A DNA stretch of 64,000 nucleotides from contig OZ024823.1 of NCBI GenBank assembly GCA_964016985.1, positions 66,174,514-66,238,513 on the forward strand, read 5' to 3'. Below the pieces are notes generated by a model. The model saw nothing but the letters and a program-made list of their open reading frames with translations, searched no databases and was not told where the DNA came from. Both the position numbers and the translations under genes were made by a program. Below are positions 1-9,237 of the stretch, piece after piece. The stretch is from Anodontia alba (taxonomy: Eukaryota; Mollusca; Bivalvia; Lucinida; Lucinidae). Positions within the stretch are counted from its first letter, which is position 1, and every line of letters begins with the position of its first letter.

Positions 1-650
1 GTTTTTTAGCGAGGATGCATCCATGACATCTTGTTGCGAGTTGGCAGACAGAAGACTGTGTTAGTGATCAGCAATTCATGCTCTGCACACTTCTTCAAAA
101 GGAGGAGGCCATTGCTGTTGCACTTTCCTATTCCTTCAGTCCCAATCATTCCTTCCCAGGTTTGGTAGTCTGTGCCCACTCTAGCACTGAAGTCTCCCAG
201 GAGGATGAGTTTGTCTGTCCGGGGTGTAGCAGAAATCACAGAATCCAGATCATCATAGAACTTGTCTTTGACCTCATCTGGGTTGGTCATTGTGGGTGCA
301 TAGGCACTTACAATAGTTGCATGCCTCTTACCAGACAAGGGAAGTCTCATCGTCATCAGGCGGTCATTTATGCCTTTTGGAAGGCCTGAGAGCTTGCTGA
401 CAAGGTGTGATTTGATGGCGAAACCTACACGCCGCTCTTCTTTCTTGCCTCCACTCCAGAAGAAAGTGTAGCCAGCACCAACTTCTTTTAATAGCCCTTC
501 CTCTGCAAGGCGAGTCTCACTCAGAGCTGCACTCTCGACTTTGTACCGATCAAGTTCTCTACCAACTAGTGCTGTTCTATTCTGTGGTCTGTCTCTGAGC
601 CAGCACTGTCCATCAAGGTGCGCACATTCCATGCACCAATTTTCAAAGGT
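1..650 (-). pseudogene. LINE endonuclease (EEP/APE-type) fragment
   Basis: This is the exonuclease-endonuclease-phosphatase domain that nicks target DNA for LINE insertion. Read leftwards, the motif WNVRTL lies near 616-635. It is followed, after a frame change around 560-600, by ALSETRLAEEG, YTFFWSGG, RVGFAIKS, NDRLMTMRLPL, AYAPTMTNPDEV and GDFSARVGTD, ending in ITNTVF..PTRNKMSWMHPR at the window edge. The set is typical of the RTE-like LINEs often annotated as craniofacial development protein 2-like. The start codon at 632 is only the first ATG after the shift, not the true start. The catalytic Asn of the GDFNA motif is Ser here (near 190-200). The reverse transcriptase would lie left of base 1. 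Confidence 0.75.
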
Positions 651-804
651 ATCACCTTTATCTTCTTTCTTGCTTGACCGCTAAATGGGATCCCCGCTGA
701 TCGCAGTTAACCAGCCAGGGGTTTTGAAGCAGGCAATTGTTTAGGACACCTTTTCTAGCCCTTTCCCCATGCTAAGGGGGTGAGCAGTGCGATCCTATAA
801 AGGT

Positions 805-1113
805 ATTTTTTGTTTGTGTTGAGGTTTTACGGCCCAGTCAACCCAATGGGGTCATGTCGAGCACGGTCAGTTTATCTAACCACACGTTTACTGGGCAGGC
901 TTAGTCCTCTAAGCGGTTAACCAGTATTGTGCAGATTCTTTCGCCAGAAACGGACAACTGCCCTTCTTGAATCAGCGGAAGGGAGAGAATGACCGTAGAA
1001 AATATTTCATGATCAATCTCCACGAAAGAATGTTGCCGACCTCGGCGGGGGTTGAACCCGCGACCTCCTGGTCTCCAGTCGGACGGCGCATCCAACTGAG
1101 CCACCGAGGCCGG
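805..1113 (-). mobile_element. SINE-1, copy A (tRNA-derived)
   Basis: A tRNA-derived SINE in minus orientation. The tRNA-like head is at the right end: box A TGGCTCAGTTGG and box B GGTTCAACCCC on the minus strand, near 1060-1110. The tail at the left end is a CAAA-rich simple repeat. It is flanked by perfect 11-bp target duplications CCTATAAAGGT at 794-804 and 1114-1124, so the borders are exact. It sits in the 5' part of the older RTE-like LINE. SINEs carry no protein and borrow LINE machinery. Four other copies lie at 3148, 30002, 37311 and 58099. Confidence 0.92.
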
Positions 1114-1749
1114 CCTATAAAGGTCTGCTCAGTCACTCAGTTCGGCTGCCGAATTTCCCATACTGCTTCATTCTTGAGGAAAGCGACCATATAGAACCAA
1201 GCCGCCTGTGGTGCAGGTCAGCAACTACAGCTTCCAGTGTTTCCTCACCTGCTGCTTCGCTGCTCCCCATCGCCACAGGGCTTTTTGTGTGGCTTGCGTA
1301 TGTGTGCTTGCTGTTGCTGTGTTTATATGATTAAGATGACAAGCGCTGTGAATTAGATTATAGTGAGGGAGAGGCGCGCAGAGTCAACCTCACTCTCTCG
1401 TTCTGACCTAGCTGGATCCAGAGGCAAGAAAGTGTCTAGACATCTGGAGCTAAGCCAGGATGCAGTGGCTGACCATGACTTCTTTAGTGCCTTGTCATGC
1501 TCTTCATGCTCCACAACATGCTGCTGCATCGCCGTTGAATCGGAGAAATGATTTCTTCTGCCCCAGCTACTGAAGCAGACTTTACATAGCTGGAACAGGC
1601 AAATCCAGATATGTAGGTTTTTGTTTGGAGTTGCCATCTCCTAGATGGATTGCCGACCAAGGCTTCTGGGCTCCTTCTGCCCTGGATATTGCTACACAGA
1701 TCTGGTCAACAGCTTTACAGAAGCAGTAACTCATGTGTCTTATGTAGGC

Positions 1750-2214
1750 ATGAGAAAGATAGAAAATGGACAAATAAAGGAAATGATAAGCATGAGGATG
1801 CTGATTCTCTCTTGTACAATACAAGTAGAATCCAATAATTGTAGAAACTTTCAAAATTCTAGGTCTTATAGTTCCTGAGAAGTCTAGACTACAAAGTTTT
1901 TTTTGGAGAGAAAGAAAAATGGACAAATAAAAGGAATGATAAGCATGAGGATTCTGATTCTCTCTTTCACAATGCAACTGGTTGTACCTGATGTTTGTAC
2001 CAAATTTGAAAATCGTAGGTGCAGTGGTTCCTGAGACCTGTTTGACACAAATTTCCCTATGCATTACATTGGAGAGTGAGATGGAAAAAAGAAAAAAAAG
2101 AAAGCAAAATAAATTTCAGTATCATCGTTTTCTTATTCACAATAAACTTCAAGCCTCTTTAAGTGTATACAAAATTTGAAGAATCTGGCTCTTATAGTAG
2201 CTGAGAAATCTGTG
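1750..2214. repeat. Dispersed repeat with ~162-bp period
   Basis: Two or three units start with ATGGACAAATAAA (1757, 1919). The same family is seen at 4978-5284, 9155-9237 and 11594-11910. In those places it is the older sequence into which Helitron-like elements inserted. No coding capacity is recognised. Confidence 0.6.
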
Positions 2215-2493
2215 ATTGATTGTGTTAGGGTTTAACAACACATCAACCCTTGTGGGTCGTTTTGTGTCATCTCCCAGAGAAAGGAAGAAAAGAGATAGAA
2301 GAGATAGTAGAGGAGATGAAAAAGAAGGATAGGGAAGAAAGAGGGAAATGAATGAAATTGAAGAAATAACAACATTCCCCCTCTACCCTTACCTGCTGCA
2401 AGGACAGTAGGCCCTGCCCAACTGTAAGCCAATATGAGTTGGGCGCCTCGATGACAAAAGCTACAGGACACCTTCCCCTCACCCAACCACCCC
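2215..2493 (-). mobile_element. Short retroposed copy with LINE-type 3' end
   Basis: A 279-bp insert flanked by perfect 14-bp duplications CTGAGAAATCTGTG (2201-2214 and 2494-2507). Read on the minus strand it has a polypyrimidine middle and ends in a short hairpin built on a GACCC/GGGTT pair, then CGTTAAACC-like sequence. A second copy at 21681-21913 shares the 3' end but starts at a different 5' point, as expected of 5'-truncated LINE copies. The last ~50 bases resemble the 3' end of the I-like LINE at 32235. No ORF is recognised. It could be a SINE rather than a LINE fragment. Confidence 0.7.
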
Positions 2494-3086
2494 CTGAGAA
2501 ATCTGTGTCAAAAAAGTTTAATTATTAGAGAGAGAAACAAGAGCTCCGCCAAGCGGGGCATTATACGCCCGTGGCAATTTATAAGATGTAGCACATAAAC
2601 TGGCTCCTGTATATTTCAGTGCTCCAGATATAAATTGTAAGTGGAATTACAAAAAAAAAAATTAAAAAAATTTCATTGGGTCATAGCTCTGAGAAGTGCT
2701 TTCGGACAGAGGACACACGACAGAAGCATGGCTATAGTATAAGCTCATATGAGCCTTTGGCTGATTTGTTTTTCCTATACTTCAATAGCGGACCAAACAA
2801 TAACAAAACAAAAATAAACAACCAAAAAAAAAAAAAAAATGCTGCAAGAAACTTTTTTGTAAACCTTAAACTTGTTTTATACTGATTTTATTTTTGTTCT
2901 TCATGGGAGCCAACTCAGAAGGGTATTAAAAAAATACCAAAAAAGAATTATGTTTATAAGTTTTGATATTAGTCAAGCTTCTTAATTCAGTATCATTTAA
3001 TAAATGCATTTATAAAGATTTAATAATGGCAACATTTCCTTGCAAATCTAATAAAAGATGTTAAAAAGAAATAAAAATAAGAAACT

Positions 3087-4925
3087 CTGCCAATATTTGA
3101 TGCACTGTAACCTCGAAATAAAATGCGCTGTTCCACATCATCGTGTAGGCCTCGGTGGCTCAGTTGGATGTGCCGTCCGACTGGAGACCAGGAGGTTGCG
3201 GGTTTAACCCCTGCCGAGGTCGGCAACATTCTTTCGTAGAGATTGATCATGAAATATTTTCTAAGGTCGTTCTCTCCCTTCTGCTGATTCAAGAAGGGCA
3301 GTTGTCAGTTTCTGGCAAAAGAATGTGAACAATACTGGTTAACCGCTTAGAGGACTAAGCCTGCCCAGTAAACGTGTGGTTAGGTAAACTGACCACGCTT
3401 GACATGACCCCACTGGGTTGACTGGGCCGTAAAACCTCAACACAAACAAACAAACATCATCGTGTAACTATTTATAAAGTTTGAGCTTGATCGGATGTAA
3501 ACTGTAGGAGGATTTAGCGGGAAATGAAAAATTAATAGACATTTTCAAAGGCATTCAACTCTGCTAATATTTGGTATGTAAACATGAAACAATATGCACT
3601 GCTCCACATCATTGTCTAACTACAAATCAAGTTTCAGCTTGATCGGATGGAAACTGTAGGAGGAGGTAGCCGGAAACGAAAAGTTTACAGAAATTTTCAA
3701 AGGGGCAAAACTCTGCCAACATTTGGTGCACTGTAACCTTGAAATAATACGCGCTGCTCTACATCATTGTGAAACTATTTATAAAGTTTCAGCTTGATCG
3801 GATGCAAACTGTAGGAGGTTTAGCCAGAAACGAAAAATTATTAGAAATTTTCAAAGGGGTATAACTCTACTAATATTTGGTGGACTGTAACCTTGAAACA
3901 ATATGCGCTGCTCCACATCATGGTCTAACTACAAATCAAGTTTCAGCTTGAATGGATGTAAACTGTAAGAGGAGTTAGCCGGAAACGAAAAGTTTACAGA
4001 AATTTTCAATGGGGCATAACTCTGCCAATATTTGGTGCACTGTAACCTTGAAATAATATGCGCTGCTCCACATTATTGTGTAACTATTCATAAAGTTTCA
4101 GTTTGATCGGATGTAAACTGTAGGAGGATTTAGCCAGAAACCAAAAAATTAATAGAAATTTTCAAAGGGGTATAACTCTACTAATATTTGGTGGACTGTA
4201 ACCTTGAAATAATATGCGCTGCTCCACATCCTGGTCTAACTACAAATCAAGTTTCAGCTTGATCGGATGTAAACTGTAGGAGAAGTTAGCTGGAAACGAA
4301 AAGTTTACAGAAATTTTCAAAGGGGCATTACTCTGCTAATATTTGGTGGACTGTAACCTCGAAACAATATGCGCTGCTCCACATCCTGGTCTAACTACAA
4401 ATCAAGTTTCAGCTTGATCGGATGTAAACTGTAGGAGAAGTTAGCTGGAAACGAAAAGTTTACAGAAATTTTCAAAGGGGCATTACTCTGCTAATATTTG
4501 GTGGACTGTAACCTCGAAACAATATGCGCTGCTCTACATCATGGTCTAACTATAAATGAAGTTTCAGCTTGATCGGATGTAAACTGTAGGAAGAGTTAGC
4601 TGGAAACGAAAAGTTTAGAGAAATTTTCAAAGGGGCATTACTCTGCTAATATTTGGTGGACTGTAACCTTGAAACAATATGCGCTGCTCCACATCATGGT
4701 CTAACTATAAATGAAGTTTCAGCTTGATCGGATGTAAAATGTAGGAGGAGTTAACTGGAAATGAAAAGTTTACAGAAATTTTCAAAGGGGCATAACTCTG
4801 CAAACATTTGGTGGACTGTAACCTCGAAATAATATGCGCTACTCCACATCATAGTCTAACTATATACCAAGTTTCAGCTTGATCGGATGTAAACTGTTGG
4901 AGGAGTTAGCCGGAAACGAAAAAGT
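3087..4925 (+). repeat. Tandem array, 155-bp unit, about 10 copies
   Basis: The phrase 'ataactctgc..atatttgg' recurs at 3706, 3860, 4015, 4171, 4326, 4481, 4636 and 4791, giving spacings of 154-156 bp. The SINE at 3148-3453 interrupts one unit. Units near 4326-4790 are the most alike, suggesting recent local duplication. Confidence 0.9.
3148..3453 (+). mobile_element. SINE-1, copy B
   Basis: Plus-strand copy. The tRNA-like head with box A and a decayed box B (GGTTTAACCCC) begins at 3148; the tail is (CAAA)n near 3440-3453. Perfect 13-bp duplications ACATCATCGTGTA lie at 3135-3147 and 3454-3466. The target is a unit of the 155-bp array, so the SINE is younger than the array. Confidence 0.92.
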
Positions 4926-4977
4926 TTAAGGACGGACGGACGGACGCCATACCCCATAACATAATAAACGGGGTATA

Positions 4978-5284
4978 AAAATGGACAAATAAAGGGAATG
5001 ATTATCATGAGGATGCTGATTCTCTTTTAAACAATACAACAAATAATACTCAACATTTGTACAATATTTCAAAATCCTAGGTGCAGTAGTTCCTGAGAAA
5101 TCTCTGACACAAATTTCCCTATACATTTAACTGGGAGTGAGAGATTGAAAACAATACAAGTCATACTCAATGTTTGAATAAAATTTCAAAATCCTAGGGG
5201 CATTAGTTCCTGAGAAATCTTTGACACAAATTTCCATATACATGAAATTGGAGTGAGAGATGGAAAAAAAAAGGCAAATAGGAA
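4978..5284. repeat. Continuation of the dispersed ~162-bp repeat
   Basis: This resumes the family of 1750-2214 after element 1 (ATGGACAAATAAAGG at 4981, then related units with 'cctgagaaatct' at 5091 and 5209). It is interrupted again at 5285. Non-coding. Confidence 0.6.
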
Positions 5285-5858
5285 ACAAGAGGGCCATGAT
5301 GGCCCTGTAACGCTCACCTGAGCATCATAGCACTTTGAGAACCTGATCTACAACTGATCAAGGCAAACATTCTGATCAAAATTCAAAATGATTATATTAA
5401 CAAGTAAGACAATGTAGCATGTCTAATGGACTGTGAAATAAAGGTCAAGGTCAAATATGGATGACTGCACTCAAGAGGCCATGCTAAGATGTATGCATGT
5501 ACTAAGTATCACTGGCTGTAGGAGCAATAGTTACTGAAAACTGACCTAAACACAAACACTTCACAAGTATCAAATATCACTCTGTAGGACCAATAATTAC
5601 TGAGAAACTGACCTAAATGGAAAAACTTAAGAAAGTCACTGGATAGAAAAATATACATAACCTTGAAATCATCAAGACAAACATTTTGAGCAAGATTCAT
5701 GATGATCACTTCAAAAATGTGACCTCTAGAGCATCAACAAGGTTTTCCTTTGATTTGGCCAGGTGACCTAGTTTCTGATATCAAGTGACCCGGTTTTAAA
5801 CTAGACCTAGGAATCATCAAGACGAACATTTTGAGCAATATTAATGATGATTATTTAA

Positions 5859-7542
5859 ACAAGAGGCCCACGGGCCACGGGTCGCTCACCTAAGTGACAT
5901 AGCCACTGCAGATATGCAGATGTTATGCAACATTTTTCCATTCCTGTCATCGCAACTAATGAAAAGATCATCATTTAAGCAGTTCTTTATTTTGAAGAAG
6001 ATATATGACATGCCAGTCAATTGAGCTTGATCATTTGAACAAACTCTAAATGGCAGCCAGCTTGGATTTACGATCGCCACGATTTTAGCTATTTTTGATC
6101 TACGAGTCACCCCAATGCTTCCTACCAAGTTTCGAGTCAACTGGCCTTTCAGTTCAGGAGAAGAGGCGAAAAATAGACTTTCAAGATATCCGATTGGCAC
6201 GATTTTAGCTATTTTTGATCTACAAGTCACCCCAATGTCTCCTACGAAGTTTGGAGTCAATTGGTCTTTCGGTGCAGGAGAAAAAGCTAAATACAGATTT
6301 TCAAGATGGCGGCCATGGTGGCCATCTGGGATTTCTGATCAGAATGATTTTAGCTATATTTGATCTACAAGTCACCCTGATGCTTCCTACTAAGTTTCGA
6401 GTCAAGTGACTTTTTGGTTTAGGAGAAGCGAAAAATAGATTTTCAAGACAGCCGCCATAGCGGCCATCTTGGATTTACGATCAGCATGATTTTAGCTATT
6501 TTTGATCTACAAGTCACCAAAATGCTTCCTACCAAGTTTCGAGTCAACTGGCCTTTCGGTTCAGGAGAAGAAGCGAAAAGTAGACTTTCAAGATGGCTGC
6601 CATGGCGCCCATCCTGGTTTTACAATCGGCATGATTTTAGCTATTTTTGATCTACAAGTCACCCTGATGCTTCCTACCAAGTTTGGTGTCAACTGGCCTT
6701 TCGGTTCAGGAGAAGAAGCAAAAAATAGATTTTCAAAATGGCTGCCATGGCGGCCATCTTGGATTTCCGATTGGCATGATTTTAGCTATTTTTGATCTAT
6801 AAGTCACCCCAATGCCTCCTATCAAGTTTGGAGTCAATTGGCTTTTGGGTTTAGGAGTAGAAGCGAAAAATAGATTTTCAAGATGGCGGCCATGGCGGCC
6901 ATCTTGGATTTCCGATCGGCACGAATTTAGCTATTTTTGATCTACAAGTCATCCTGATGCTTCCTAGCAAGTTTGGAGTCAATTGGCCTTTCGGTTCAGG
7001 AGAAGAAGCAAAAAATAGATTTTCAAGATGGCGGCCATGGCGGCCATCTTGGATTTCCGATCGGCACGATTTTAGCTATTTTTGATCTACAAGTCACCCT
7101 GATGCTTCCTAGCAAGTTTGGAGTCAACTGGCCTTTCGGTTCAGGAGAAGAAGCGAAAAATAGATTTTCAAGATGGCGGCCATCTTGGATTTCCGATCTG
7201 CACGATTTTAGCTATTTTTGATCTACAAGTCACCCTGATGGTTCCTAGCAAGATTGGAGTCAATTAGCCTTTCGGTTCAGGAGAAGAAGCCAAAAATAGA
7301 TTTTCAAGATGGCGGCCATGGCGGCCATCTTGGATTTCCGATCGGAACGATTTTAGCTATTTTTGATCTACAAGTCACCCCGATGCTTCCTACCAAGTAT
7401 CAAGTCAATTGGCCCAGGGGTGTAGGAGGAGTAGGCTTTTAAAGCAATTGTTGACGCCGCACGACGGATGACGGACGACACACGACGGACACTGACTGAC
7501 CACAATAGCTCACCATGAGCACTTCGTGCTCAGGTGAGCTAA
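5859..7542 (+). mobile_element. Helitron-like element 3, nested in element 2
   Basis: The start is ACAAGAGGCCCACGGGCC with CTCACC inside; the end is TCAGGTGAGCTAA at 7530-7542, preceded by GACGG-rich sequence at 7455-7495. The core is a 145-bp array. Flanking bases rejoin as gattatttaa|aaatgtgacc, which is the outer unit, so no target bases were duplicated. Non-coding; short frames reading IYKSP../GGHGGHLGF are just the repeat unit. Confidence 0.7.
6050..7435 (+). repeat. Tandem array, 145-bp unit, about 10 copies
   Basis: The phrase 'gattttagctattt' recurs at 6081, 6201, 6346, 6488, 6633, 6778, 6923, 7068, 7204 and 7349, mostly 145 bp apart. Full units carry AAGATGGCGGCCATGGCGG, which contains a match to the YY1 recognition sequence as I recall it. 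The first two units lack much of that segment. Confidence 0.9.
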
Positions 7543-8553
7543 AAATGTGACCTCTGGAGTGTTAACAGTTTTCTGCTGATTTGGCCTGGTGACCTAGTTT
7601 TAGACCCCATGTGACCCAGTTTCGAACCTGACCTAGAAATCATCAAGACAAACAGTTTGAGCAAGATTCATGATGATTGCTTCAAAAATGTGACCACTAG
7701 AGTGTTAACAAAATTTTCTGCTGATTTGGCCTGGTGACCTAGATTTTTATCCCAAGTGACCCAGTTTCGAACTTGACCTAGAACTCATCAAGACAAACAA
7801 TTTGAGCAAGATTCATGATGATTGCCTCAAAAATGTGGCCGCTAGAGTGTTAACAAGGTTTTCTGCTGATTTGGCCAAGTGACCTAGTTTTTCATCCCAA
7901 GAGACCCAGTTTCGAACCTGACCTAGAAATCATCAAGACAAACATGTTGAGCAAGATTCATGATGACTGCTTGAAAAATGTGACCACTAGAGTGTTAACA
8001 AGGTTTTCTGCTGATTTGGCCAGGTGACCTAGTTTTTGACCCCAGGAGACCCAGTTTCGAACTTGACCTGGAAATCATCAAGACAAACATTTTGAGCAAG
8101 ATTCATGATGATTGCTTAAAAAATGTGACCGCTAGAGTGTTAAGAAAGTTTTCCGCTGATTTGGTCCAGTGACCTAGTTTTTTACCCCAAGTGACCCAGT
8201 TTCAAACTTGACCAAGAACTCATCAAGACAAAGCATTTTAAGCAAGATTCATGATGACTGCTTCAAAAATGTGACCGCTAGAGTGTTAACAAGGTTTTAG
8301 CTGATTTGGCCAGATGACCTAGTTTTTGACCCCAAGTGACCCAGTTTCGAACTTGACCTAAAAATCATCAAGACAAACATTTTGAGCAAGATTCATGATG
8401 ACTGCTTGAAAAATGTGACCGCTAGAATGATAACAAGGTTTTCCGCTGATTTGGCCAGGTGACCTAATTTTTTACCCCAGGTGACCCAGTTTCGAACTTG
8501 ACCTAGAAATCATCAAGACAAACATTTTGAGCAAGATTCATGATGATTGCTTA
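7543..8553 (+). repeat. Tandem array, second 145-bp unit, 7 copies
   Basis: 'Aaaatgtgacc/ggcc' recurs at 7541, 7684, 7829, 7974, 8119, 8265 and 8409. The sequence is unrelated to the array before it, although the length is the same. Units contain repeated 'gtgaccya' and 'gacctag' words. Earlier units of this type precede 5858. Confidence 0.88.
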
Positions 8554-8554
8554 A

Positions 8555-9065
8555 ACAAGTCACGCCGATGCTTCCTAGCAAGTTTGGAGTCAACTGGCCC
8601 TTCGGTTCAGGAGAAGAAGCAAAAAATAGATTTTCAAGATGGTTGTCATGGCGGCCATCTTGGATTTCCGATTGGAATGATTTTAGCTATTTTTGATCTA
8701 TAAGTCACCCCAATGCTTCCTACCATGTTTGGAGTCAATTGGCTTTTGGATTTAGGAGAAGAAGCAAAAAATAGATTTTCAAGATGGCCGCCATGGCAGC
8801 CATCTTGGATTTCGGATCGGTACGATTTTAGCTATTTTTGATCTACAAGTCACCCTGATGCTTCCTAGCAGGTTTGGAGTCAATTGGCCTTTGGGTTCAG
8901 GAGAAGAAGCGAAAAATAGATTTTAAAGATGGCGGTCATGGCGGCCATCTTGGATTTCTGATTGGCATGATTTTAGCTATTTTTGATGTACAAGTCACCC
9001 TGATGCTTCTACCAAGTATCGAGTTAATTGGCCAAGGAGTGTAGGAGGAGTAGGCTTTTAAAGCA
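8555..9065 (+). repeat. Further units of the first 145-bp repeat
   Basis: About 3.5 units of the 'gatggcggccat' type, entered in mid-unit at 8555 and followed by a 3' end (9105-9154) matching that of element 3. This looks like a copy whose 5' portion was deleted. Confidence 0.8.
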
Positions 9066-9237
9066 ATTGTTGACGCCGCACGACAGACGATGCACGACGG
9101 ACATTGACTGACCACAATAGCTCACCATGAGCACTTCGTGCTCAGGTGAGCTAAAAAAAAGGCAAAATAAATTCCAGCATCATTGTTTTCTTTTACACTA
9201 TATACTTCAACCTTGTGTAGGTGTATACAAAATTTTA

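Larger units (their letters stand above)
1..1715 (-). mobile_element. RTE-like LINE, 5' part, cut by window edge
   Basis: A non-LTR retrotransposon reads leftwards and continues past the window start. The endonuclease segment lies at 1-650. The sequence up to about 1715 is probably its 5' region, because the joined minus strand is continuous once the SINE at 805-1113 is removed. The right border is placed where the next dispersed repeat begins near 1716-1750 and is approximate. I see no long intact frame in 660-1715; short minus-strand frames around 1353-1637 and 1582-2064 show no domain I recognise. The copy is dead: the endonuclease is frameshifted and a SINE interrupts the upstream part. 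Confidence 0.65.
2537..4977 (+). mobile_element. Helitron-like non-autonomous element 1 (155-bp core)
   Basis: The 5' end begins ACAAGAGCTCCGCC near 2537. The core is the 155-bp tandem array at 3087-4925. Then come GGAC repeats (4928-4945) and a terminal hairpin, ATACCCC (4949-4955) paired with GGGGTAT (4970-4976). The flanks join to gagagaaa|aatggac, matching the uninterrupted repeat at 1907-1920, so the insertion made no target duplication. No protein is encoded. The stretch 2508-3085 is A/T-rich with A-runs at 2650 and 2823 and holds no gene. This plan resembles bivalve 'pearl' elements and Helentron-associated elements; assignment to Helitrons is an inference. Confidence 0.65.
5285..9154 (+). 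mobile_element. Helitron-like element 2 (outer, composite)
   Basis: The 5' end ACAAGAGGGCC with CTCACCTGAG just inside lies at 5285-5330. The core holds units beginning 'aaaaatgtgacc' (5390-5858 and 7543-8553), then a block of the other 145-bp unit (8555-9065). The 3' end at 9105-9154 is a hairpin whose arms contain AGCTCACC and GGTGAGCT, ending CTAA. A complete second element (5859-7542) sits inside it. The change of unit type at 8553 makes this a rearranged or fused copy. Flanks both contain an A-run plus GGCAAA, so the original target is unclear. No proteins. Confidence 0.55.

Noticed and set aside
1030..1113. Real tRNA genes at the tRNA-like heads (also 3148, 17235, 30290, 37560, 53335, 58345, 39553)
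   Set aside because: Each head continues into a SINE body with target duplications, or lacks a paired acceptor stem.
3087..4925. Regular direct repeats as a CRISPR array
   Set aside because: Units are contiguous 145-325-bp tandem repeats with no spacer-repeat pattern and no cas genes, and the DNA is eukaryotic.
5271..9170. AAAAAAGGCAAA on both sides of element 2 as a target duplication
   Set aside because: A-run-rich and ambiguous; other members of the group show no duplication, so I do not count it.
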